DNA from: Limnanthes douglasii subsp. nivea
Lineage: Eukaryota; Streptophyta; Magnoliopsida; Brassicales; Limnanthaceae
Direction: 5' to 3'
Length of the DNA: 64,000 nucleotides
Assembly (NCBI GenBank): GCA_036936605.1
Contig: JAUPFV010000005.1
Span: 73,730,885-73,794,884, forward strand
Shown: positions 54,814 to 64,000 of the stretch, piece by piece
Layout: the number at the start of each line of letters is the position of its first letter
Position numbering within the stretch: position 1 is the first letter of the stretch
The notes under the pieces: model-generated
The model's database searches: none
The model's input: the letters and a program-made list of their open reading frames with translations, nothing else
What the model was told of the DNA's origin: nothing
Made by a program: the position numbers and the translations under genes

Positions 54814-56499
54814 TGAACAAGTCTTCAAGAAAAAAAGAAAATGATTTAAATAAGGTGATAACCCAAGAAATCTCTGGATACAACAAAGGAAAGTGAGAAA
54901 AAAAATACAAAATCCAAATCTTCATACAAAGGATCATATATGTCAAAATCTCAAAAAAATTAGAGAGACAATACCTAAATCATCTTCCTTCCACAAACAT
55001 ATCTCTATCCTTTGCAACTCGATGAACAAGATGATGAAGAATTTTTCAACCAAGAATCTTACTTGATTAGATAGATTAGAAAATTATCTCGCTCGACGTA
55101 ACTACGCACCTAAAGTTTTGGTTTTGTACAAAAGAATTTGAATGGATTAATTAGGCTACTAATGTTATAACCCTTCCCTCTCTTGAGGTCTTCTCAAAGG
55201 CTTGTGTCTCTTTTATTTATTAATAATTCATAAAAAATGTTATTTTTAAAAATATCATATATTATATATTTTTGACAAAAAAGTTAAACCATCTAAAAAT
55301 ATAAAGTTATAATTAAACATAAAATTAATATTTTATTATTATTAAAATGATAGAAATATATATAATTAATACAAAAAGTATTAAAATAAAAAAATCTATA
55401 AAATAATTAGCAAAAATAAAAGAGTGTGACTAGATCTCGTCATGTTTTTGTTGGATGTCACACATTTCTCTGATTTGATGTTTCTAATTCAAAGTTTAAA
55501 AAATAAAAAATACCCAAATAACTTAGAAAATATCATGTGTCCCACTTAACAAAATAAAAACTCAAAATCTTAAAATCTCTAAACAGATAAACCCTAAACA
55601 TCTAAAATCTCAAGAATTTCTAAACTTCAATTATAGATGGATAACAAAGATTGTAGTTTCTCAATATCTGATTTTTAGGATAAAAACAAAGACACTACCA
55701 TGGAAATAATAATCTAAACTTTATAACGGTAATGTTTAAATCGTGTGATTTTTTTTATAAAAAAAAATATATCGCACTCATCATGCAATTTTACGTAGGT
55801 TTAGTTTTACTTATTGCGTATTTTGTGTAGGCCTAGTTGCACACAGCATGCAATGTTTTATAGGTTTGTCACACCTTGGGTGCGATTTCATTTGATTTTG
55901 GTTGCATCTAGTATGTGAAATTATGTGTTATTATCTATACATATGTGCGACTATGTGTATGACTATATGTTGTAGGAACCTAAGCAACCAACATATATGA
56001 TGTCCGATTACACACACATTTTTACCACGCATACGTATAATACTAAACCTGATTTGGATGCATAAGTTAAATCATAAATACTTTTACCTTTTACGACTCC
56101 GGTAAATGACAGAAAACTCCTAGGATAGTCTACAAAAGCGAGAGATATAATAGTTATAAATCAAAAATTAAACCCAAAACTATGAGAGAGAAAAATGTAC
56201 AGTAAGAAAATGTGATTGTCCATTTGAATTAAATGGTTTCTAGTTGATGTACTAGCTATTTATTAGCGATTGAACGTTGTAAATAGAAAACAAAACCATG
56301 AATCACTCATTCGTTTAGACGACCATTTGCAAGCTTATAGAGTCAAGGGGTGAAGATAGATTCATATGTAGTTTATCGCTACTTGGTTTGTATATAAGGG
56401 AATTATATGTTTTCAAAGATGCATGAAAATATTTTTAACATGTGTACGATCAAATTGTCGTAAAAACATTATTTTATTGAAACCTATAGTCAAACCCAA
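54814..56499. other. AT-rich, no gene recognised
   Basis: No coherent coding text or clear repeat structure was found. Confidence 0.45.
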
Positions 56500-58280
56500 T
56501 TGTAATACTTGTTGACAAATTTGAAGGAACACAGTTATTACGTGTAGCATCGGACAATTAATACAACAAATGTGATCTCTGATTTCTTTCTTGCGCATCC
56601 TACAACTATTGACTTGCTCCTTATTTGCCACATGTTCTTATGGAGGATTTTACTTACAAAATGACGATGTATAGAATGTCATTTCTTTTGAGGTATAACT
56701 CCAACATAACTTAAATTATAAATTGTTTCCGTATTTACGAAGGCAGAGAAGCAAACCAATTACACATAGACTTTATGTGTTCTACGAATAGTGATAGTGG
56801 ATAACAAGTATGCATTTCCTAGCTATTAAATAACTATATTTGGAGGCAATCCATGTTCGTACAAACACTAAAAATTTGATATTGTCTAGAGGTGCTGCAG
56901 ATGATTTTACAGAATTTTATAGATTTGTTGTCGAATCAAACGTGGAGGAAAAGTATAACAAAATTCTAGATCATTGTTCAAACTTTTTTCCTTATACCCA
57001 AAAGTTAGATTATTTTGTGACATGAATTAACAAAACACAAGGAAGAATTTCTTAGTTGATTCACCAACGAGATTAAACATTTTGGCAATAGAACAACCAA
57101 TTAGCAAGTGTAAATTTCATTTCCATGTTGCATTTTCTTATAATTGTTTTTAGTGTTATAATAATAATTTTATTTGTAGGTGTGAGAGTGATCCCGCGTC
57201 CCTAAAATGTTACTTTGGTACTAATCAATATAATTTTGAAATTTTATGGGAAAGACTTCGCAAGCTGTTTGATCTTCAACATTCAAATATTTTTTAATCT
57301 TTTAAGTGAAATAAGTTTTATATTGGACCAAATCATAGAGTTATAATATTTTTAAAACTAAATAGTTATATATCTCTTGCGGTCATAAAGTTAATCATGA
57401 AAACTTATGACCACGCTAGATATATAGGCGTAGATCGGGTAGCATGTGAAATAGCTATGAAAAAATGGAACATAGATCCATTCTTACGGACAATTGCGAT
57501 ATAATTTGGAATATAATATTGTTGTTAGAGATTTAACTAAATGTGAAGATGCTTCTATCATAAATATTATTTATCAAAAATAGTTTCATATGTGGTTACG
57601 AGTAAGAAGTTTAAGATCATATTATTAATTAGATTATGCAAAAAATTTGAAACTAGTCAAGTTGTAGAGCCTAAAAAACTCGTTATTACTAAAAGTATAA
57701 AAAAGTCGGTTCAGACTAATCGAATAAAGGGGATAAATTTTATTATGAATATTTCCTTAAGAAAACCAAGAGTGCTAGCATGTCGTATACGGTCGATAGC
57801 ATGACGGACCCAAATGTAAATCTATTTTTAGTAGCAAAATAAGAGTAGGCAAGCAAAAAAATAAACAAACAATAAAAATGAAAATATCTACGCGGATACA
57901 TCCCGATAATGTTATATCATTTTATTACCCACGTGGTAGACATTGTACCAGAGGGACATTGCAGTTATCATTCGTATCAAGAGTGATATACGGTCAAGAT
58001 GACAATTCGGTTTCCATTAGACGTGATTTCATCTTGTAATTAAATGAACACAAATATTTTTGGTTGGAGTTTTATGGTTCAACAAATGTTTTAGTTGGAA
58101 TACTACATGGATTATCTTAGTTCACAAGTCAATCGAGTAGTCGTTATTGAATGATATTTGATTAGTGATAGCCACTCGATATCAATGTGTTGTATATTAT
58201 TTATCTCTAAGATAATATTTAACGTATCGTCCATTACGTGGTTGCACACCTCAATTTTTACATGTTTAAGAGACTGGAAT
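56500..58280 (+). pseudogene. MULE transposase relic with OTU-like domain
   Basis: Fragments in changing frames follow MULE transposases. FFLAHPTTIDLL (about 56580) and, shifted, DFTYKMTMYRMSFLL resemble the first catalytic-Asp block; IVIVDNKYA the second. ELTKHKEEFLS, FTNEIKHFGNRTTN (about 57025-57105) and CESDPASLKCYFGTN, LRKLFDLQHSNIF (57180-57295) match the C-terminal block, with a likely old intron (GTAAAT...TTTGTAG, about 57108-57180) between them. HARYIGVDRVACEIA follows. At 57930-58060 YVVDIVPEGHCSYHSY resembles the OTU cysteine-protease motif (VxxDGNCxxRA), keeping the Cys. MULEs carrying OTU or other cysteine-protease domains are known in plants. Confidence 0.6.
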
Positions 58281-59365
58281 TACTATCGTAGATGATGTCC
58301 ATTTTGTATATGTAATTATATCAATAACATTATTATTTTTTAAAAAATTAAGTTTATATTTTTTTATAATTCTTAAATTTAATATTATAGATTCTTTTGC
58401 TTCCAAATGAACTGTTGTCAGAATTATAATCTGTATGGAGTCGGTTCCATACCGCGGAAGCATGTGCTTGGTCGGTTTTGTACTATGGAAAATTTAACAA
58501 ATTAATCTAAATCATGTCAATCATTGCATCGGTCCGTAACGATAGGACAATACCGACCGATCCGACCAAAGATGACATATGATTATGTTATTTTTTTTCC
58601 AAACATTTTTACATAATGATGTAACATTTGATTTCACATGTTATCTTGGAACTTAATCACATAAGGTTTTGAATTAATTTGATATCGATTACCTTCAAAG
58701 TATCCCGCAAAGCAATTTCCTGTTTATTATCCACCAAATAGTTTTCCGCCAAAAATAAATTTCCGCCAATTTAAATTTTCCGTCAATTAGAATGTTTTGT
58801 TAGCACTTGTAATTAATTTCTCTATATAATGCCCCTCAAGAATTGTGTATTTTTTCATCTACCAAATTATATAATTAAAAAAGCATGATCCATCTTAGAT
58901 ATGAAATAGACAATTTAAGAAGACATCTACTTGCTTTAAGTCGTCAAGTTTGTTCGAAGAATAATGTCAGATGAGACTGTCAATGCTTCATATCCTTATA
59001 ATAGAAACAAAGAATTAAATCTCATAAAATGCGTGATTTCTATATCATATAATACACATTATATGCGATTTAAGGCTATAGTTGGGCTCTCAAATTATAT
59101 ATGAACAATGAATATACTACGTAAAATGCGCCATTTAAAATAAATTTTACGACAATTTTGTTCACAAAATTAAATGAAACAAATAAAAGATAATAAGAAT
59201 AACATAAAATTCATAACTAGATAATAACATTTCTAAAAATATTGTAAAATTCATATAACTACAAACAAAAACATAAACGTCAAAGGTCATAAAAGTCATA
59301 CGAGTTACAAACAAATATCATAAACACCATATGTTGTACAAGTCATAACAAACGCAAACTAGAAT
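58281..59365. other. AT-rich, no gene recognised
   Basis: No coherent coding text. A GC-richer patch at 58430-58570 (CCGCGGAAGC, GACCGATCCGACC) has no recognised function and could be a transposon end. Confidence 0.4.
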
Positions 59366-60490
59366 CTATAAATGACCGTAATAAGTAGTTCGAATACGAT
59401 AACACTCCTTTAATTTCTTTAGATTCTCCTCCAATGTTATCGTATCACGTTGTACTTCCATCTTAAGTTTCCGATCAATATTATCATTCGTGTTACATTG
59501 AGTTCTTACAAAAGGGTTTTCCCAATATATGTATAAGATCCTATTGAGTCCGGGTTGCCCACGATGTGCCACATGCTACTCATATTCTTAATAGATTATA
59601 ATGAGTTCGTGCTAACCGGTCCACTATCGAAATTATCACCATTATGTTGGATGATATGAGTTTTTATATTATTTGAAATTAAATCATCCCATAAAAAATT
59701 AAAACCAACACGTATTCATGGCATGGACAGTTTAGGTTGTAAACGGTCTAGTATAATATGAATGTACCCAACTATATACCACACTCAGCAGATTATATAG
59801 ATTTACTATGTCCCACGACTTCAATGTATGATCGATCCAACTAATGTCATAAAATGGTCACATGGATCATAGGTAACCGTAGGATAGAAAGTTCACCTAA
59901 AATATCATTAAAAAATTAGGATATATTAAAGTTATAGTAAAATAAAACAAGATAAAATTGAAGTTTTAAAGTTTTATTTGAAACTTGTCTTGGTCTTTCA
60001 AAAATAAATATGGTGTGTCGAATATCAGATCAAATAGATTGGTTCGAGCGATCATTATACGGTGCATAGCGACACATATACAGTAAAGTGATATCATACT
60101 CACTCTATAGCAAAACTTATAACCGAGGAAAGTGATAAAAATTCCACCAACATCCTTGTAAACCCGCATATAACACGAGTATCGTTGAGAGAACTTTATC
60201 CAAATAATGGTATAACTTATCCAAAATTATATGATCCCAATTATACATATCCATGGTAGTGTAATGCTGAAATTTTCTTAAATAATCGAGAGAAACCATA
60301 TTGCTAGTCTTGGTTGTAAATATTGCACTACCTAAAATATATAAGATATAACATTAGATAGCATGCTGATACAGTCATTGGTCACAGTTTCATCATGATA
60401 ACGAGTAGCAGAATCGGTCTCCTACAATGGTGGAAGACGAACATATTTTCCACCCCTACTATCTTGCCTACCAATCTATTTTTGTAAGTA
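59366..60490 (-). pseudogene. Plant-mobile-domain (MAIN-like) relic
   Basis: Minus-strand segments 60299-60117 (VSLDYLRKFQHYTTM, YNWDHIILDKLYHYLDKV, YAGLQGCWWNF) resemble the conserved block of the plant mobile domain (PF10536; VxYLxxLxDLxxxxxYxWGxAxLxxLYxxL...xxAGCLxLLQxW). 60169-59966, GYIHIILDRLQPK near 59740 and 59572-59366 may be downstream parts. Such domains occur in MULE-type transposons and in MAIN-like genes. The copy is broken and its 5' side is cut by element D. Confidence 0.42.
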
Positions 60491-60491
60491 T

Positions 60492-60849
60492 TTATAAGGT
60501 CCGATGTTTTTGGAGGTCCAAAGAGTAAAGCGGTTATGATTTATATTAGAGGGAAATTTAGACTTATAATAAAAACAATGCCAACTAAGTTGCTTGTTTA
60601 GTAAGTTGGGTGCCTACTTCACTTAATCACAGGCCTTCAAAGCCCACAAAACTGACCCGTGTCCATGACCCGACCCTATTGGCTCATGGACCTAAAATTA
60701 ATCTATAAATACTCAAAAATATAGCATTTAAGAGGGTTGAAACATTCTCTCTACACTTCAAAATCAAGCCCCTTAATTATATTTCTAGGTTTAATACCTA
60801 ACCATCTAAACTACTATCAATACCTTTTAATCAAGAATTATCTACACCA
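60492..60849 (+). repeat. 5' LTR of element D
   Basis: About 358 bp; ends CTACACCA 3 bp before the primer site. TATA box TATAAATA at 60704-60711. The left boundary is inferred from similarity to the start of LTR A and is uncertain by about 10 bp; the expected TG start is not preserved. Confidence 0.6.
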
Positions 60850-60852
60850 AAT

Positions 60853-60870
60853 TGGCGACCATAATAGGAG
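60853..60870 (+). other. Primer binding site (D)
   Basis: TGGCGACCATAATAGGAG, matching copy B except at three positions. Confidence 0.6.
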
Positions 60871-60937
60871 CGTGAGGTGCCCGAATAGTGATATTCAAAA
60901 CCTTACTTGCAAATCGTGTTTCGGATTTCTTAGAGGC

Positions 60938-62640
60938 ATGGATCCCGACATGAAAATTGACCCCTCCCCCTCTTGAGAATGAGAAGGTAAGAGGTGATAA
61001 TGAGCACGTTAACATGTCTCATGTAAATCATAATACAACATATAGACTTTCCATGCAAGAAGAACGTGATTAGTTGCGGGTAGAGATTGAAGCTTTGAAA
61101 ACCCAAAGACATGTTGGAAAAAAAACTAAGTGGGAAGAATCCATTAGGATTTCCTAGGCCCGATGGGCCGGATAACTACCAAAAATAATATGAAAGTGAT
61201 CAGTCCCCAAAAGCTCATAAATGAGAAAAAAAGAACTTCGGGCTGAACACTTCTTGATCACATCGGATTATGTTGGAAACTCAATCACAAAATTAAATTT
61301 AGATATTTATTCTTCTTCATCAAGTAGTACGGTCGTAAAAGAAAGAAAGAAATGTTAACTAAAAAATATTCTAAGAAAAGGTCAAGTAAAAAGGATTCAT
61401 CGGGGAAGAAAATGATACAAAGGACAAAATAAAAAAGAAAGGTTATCAAGGAAAGGTTAAAGGATCGATATACTACAACATTGATTATTTGATAAATGAT
61501 CAGTTCGTTGTCCAATTTGAACCGGGTATCTTTTCTACTCCCTTTGAGGATTATATGTTTAGCCACATGCATAATTAGAGGCAGTCACCTTTGTCTTCAA
61601 AAATATTTTCTGAACATCTACAGAGGCGATTTTGATAGCTCGAAGATGGAGAAATATGATGGAAGCCAAGATCCTGATAGTCATCTCGAGCAGTTTAAAA
61701 AAATTATGATGAGTTTTAATGACCATGATAAGCTGATGTGTATGACATTTTCTCATAATTTTAATGGAAGTTCCTTGAAATGGTATAATAGATTGCCACA
61801 AGGGTCTATTAAGAACTTTGACATATTTTGGATGACATCCCGGAGGAAGTTTGTGGGGAGTAAAGAGCTCAAAAGAAACGGTGACACCATAATCTATTGT
61901 ATACAAGAACCAAATGAATCCTTAAAAGATTAGATCATCCATTTTGTGAATACCAAGGATGGACGAGCTGATTGTTTTGAGAAATTAGTTATCGCTTCTC
62001 TAAGACAAGGTTTAATGCTATGAAATTTGGCTCATTCAGCTACTCAAAATAAATAAATAACTTGGGGAGGATTATTGAACTAGGTCGGAAAGCAAATCAC
62101 AGTGGAAGAAACCAAGAGGTCAAGAATATCTCGTCAGCATAAATCTGTTCTCGCAACTTCTATCCCATAAATAAGTATGCACTCTCAAGCTATGGCCAAC
62201 AACTGTCCTGAGAAATCCGGGCAAGGTTCTCATCGACCTAGATAGAGTTAGTCAAATCAGGGCCATCGGTCTAGACCAAGGGGAAATAAACGGTTTGTAG
62301 AATTAGTTGCAAATGTAGCCACTATCTATGATAGAAACAATAATGATGTGCAATTCTGAAGGCAAACACCAATTCAATCCTCAAGAGAATATCGAAACAC
62401 ACTCTTTTGTAGGTACCGCAATGACGTGGGCCATGATACTAAATATTTCATTATCTTGAAACAAGATATGTAAGCATTGATTGAAAATGGGATATATATT
62501 CTTTGTGAAAAAATAAAAAGGTAATACACAAACTAACACTTGTGCACAGCCTCATGCAAGCACAACCTGAGTTACGTCATTAAATGTTCAAAGACAAAAT
62601 AAAAAATCTTCTAAACAAAAAAGTGCGATGGTAATATAAA
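60938..62640 (+). pseudogene. gag of element D
   Basis: ATG at 60938 (MDPD), then a stop within 14 codons and frame changes. The core is open at 61496-61933: MEKYDGSQDPDSHLEQF, LKWYNRLPQGSIKNFD, KFVGSKELKRNGDTI and NESLKD before a stop. Further text (VNTKDGRADCFEKLVIASL) continues past the stop. The zinc-knuckle region near 62410 is recognisable but altered. Confidence 0.75.
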
Positions 62641-63283
62641 ACAATTCGACGTGGATTCAAAGTATTTAGACCCCGATCCAGATCGGAATCAAGTAGATGT
62701 TATAATAAAAAGAACATGGAAAGTATCCGATCTATGCCGCTACTTTCTATCTTTAACTATCTTTGGGAGAGATATGGTAACTGTACCATCAAACTGCTCT
62801 AGGAAAAGACACGTGAACAATTTGACTTTCCAATTAGAAGATAAAATCTATACACACCTTTGTTAGGACGCTGCTCATTTCATCTTGTTTGACGAAGCTG
62901 GCCTAAGAGGAATTGTGGGCCCTCATAAAGATGTTGTGGTAATATGAGCATCAATTGAAGGAACTGGAATTCGAAGAATATTAAGGTTTACTGGCAACTC
63001 TGCTAAGCTAATTGAGGAATTTGAAGATGAAGCCTTGTTAGGGAAAGGTCCATTCAAGAAAATGGTAAGGGTTTTATTTATAATAGTTGATTGTCTGATG
63101 TCTTACAATGCGATATTTGGCCGATCTTGGTTATCCAGGATGCATGCAGTAGCATCAATTGTTCACCAATGTTTGAAATATGCTGTTAGAAATGAAGTAG
63201 GGGTCGTTTGCAGCATCCAAAAGGTGGAAAGGGAATGTTATATTACCACTCTCGCCCCAAAATCAGTAGACAATAGCAATTAG
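62641..63283 (+). pseudogene. Protease region of D, active site deleted
   Basis: It starts with the linker YLDPDPDRNQVDVI and SLTIFGRDMV. At about 62982 the text runs from RRILR directly into FTGNSAKLIEEFEDEALLG: the roughly 100 bp holding the Asp-Thr-Gly active site in B and C are missing. The second half (63035-63283) keeps YNAIFGRSWLSRMHAVAS. Confidence 0.75.
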
Positions 63284-63299
63284 TAGAGTCTTCTGCGTA

Positions 63300-64000
63300 A
63301 TTGAATAAAATAGATGATCCAAAGGAGATTCGTAGTGTTGTTATCCCAATATAAGAGGTTGAAGTTCACTGTCTGGCAGAAGAGGAAAGCATCAGGATCA
63401 GAGCCAAACTACCATTAGAACTTAAGGAAATATTATTGTTCTTTTTATCTAAGAATTTACATGTGTTTGCTTGGTGCAATGAAGATATGACTGGAGTTCT
63501 AGCAAGTGTTATCAGTCACAAACTATATGTAAGATCCGATGCGAGTCCGGTGGTTCAAAGAAGGAGGATTGGTTAACCAAGGTGGGGCACATTGAATAAT
63601 ACCAATATCCTCTTTGGACAACCAATCTCGTCCGTTTCAAAAATAAAAAGGAAAATGACGTATGTGTAATGATTTTACAGATCTTAATAGAGCTTGTCCC
63701 AATGATCGTTTTCATGTGCCCCAGATAGATCAGTTGGTGGATTCCACATCTGGCAATAAGTTATTACCCTTCATGGATTCCTTTTCCGGGTATAATGAGA
63801 TACAGATGGATCCGAATGATCAGGATCCCACTACATTCATCATTAATAAGGGGCTCCATTGTTACAAAGTAATGTCTTTTGGGTTGAAGAATGTTGGAGC
63901 TACTTACCTACAATTAGTTAATAAAGAATTTGTCAAACCAAATTGGAAGAAATGTAAAATTTTATATTGATAACATGATGGTTAAAATACCTAGAGAGAA
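63300..64000 (+). pseudogene. Reverse transcriptase of D (cut by window end)
   Basis: Linker text HVFAWCNEDMTGVLASVISH, then RT blocks NDFTDLNRACPNDRFHVP, FMDSFSGYNEIQMD and GLKNVGATYLQLVNK (63662-63970). The catalytic box reads YIDN at 63963-63974. Confidence 0.8.

Larger units (their letters stand above)
60492..64000 (+). mobile_element. Tat-lineage Ty3/gypsy element D (3' end outside window)
   Basis: 5' LTR, primer site, gag, protease-linker with a deletion and RT, collinear with A-C. Its LTR start resembles that of A. Frames are heavily broken. The window ends within RT just after the catalytic box. Confidence 0.82.

Noticed and set aside
1..64000. CRISPR arrays, tRNA/rRNA genes, bacterial-type operons
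   Set aside because: Looked for and not seen; the tandem repeats found are short minisatellites and the gene content is plant nuclear.

Overview
The window looks like a transposon-rich, AT-rich stretch of a plant nuclear genome. It holds relics of Ty3/gypsy (Tat lineage), Ty1/copia, L1-like LINE and MULE elements. The host gene fragments carried by one element are plant-type: a cytokinin-receptor CHASE domain, COG8, a P5A ATPase and a TIR-type NBS-LRR. TIR-NBS-LRR genes point to a eudicot. I see no tRNA, rRNA, CRISPR or bacterial-style operon. Almost every coding region is a broken transposon gene. The exceptions are one small secreted-peptide gene (44.2-44.4 kb) and a young nested LTR retrotransposon (25.7-30.5 kb).

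Layout. 1-8161: Tat-type element A (+), cut by the window edge, with pol, then a convergent antisense ORF, then the 3' LTR. 8.6-10 kb: an older relic with the same arrangement. 11.4-13.0 kb: LINE ORF1 relic (-). 13-15.4 kb: AT-rich repeats. 15663-22798: element B (+). 22799-35950: element C (-), joined tail to tail to B, so the 20-kb block has a 5' LTR at each outer end and no 3' LTR. 25668-30503: nested element N (-) inside C's integrase, with a perfect 5-bp target duplication and nearly identical LTRs. 37.4 kb: protease relic. 39371-43090: copia relic (+) with 174-bp LTRs. 44181-44447: ECA1/prolamin-like cysteine-rich secreted peptide gene (-). 45.5-47.0 kb: possible non-autonomous DNA transposon. 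49.1-54.8 kb: L1-like LINE (+) interrupted by a foldback/MITE. 56.5-58.3 kb: MULE transposase plus OTU-like relic (+). 59.4-60.5 kb: plant-mobile-domain-like relic (-). 60492-64000: element D (+), same Tat family, running off the window.

The standout is element N. It keeps LTRs, an initiator-Met-tRNA-type primer site, a purine tract and a gag-like gene, but has no protease, RT, RNase H or integrase. In their place is one open frame of 979 codons built from in-frame, intronless pieces of at least seven unrelated host genes: threonyl-tRNA synthetase, MCM2, a cytokinin receptor, a TRRAP/Tra1-like protein, a TIR-NBS-LRR, COG8 and a P5A ATPase. Two further segments are unidentified. The frame ends in a stop codon made by the first three bases of the LTR. 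N must move using proteins supplied in trans.

The four Tat copies share an architecture: gag-protease-RT-RNase H-second RNase H-integrase on one strand, then a non-coding spacer with a conserved block and paired hairpins, then a convergent antisense ORF for a gypsy-type transposon domain plus a coiled coil. Their primer sites match a tRNA-Arg 3' end.
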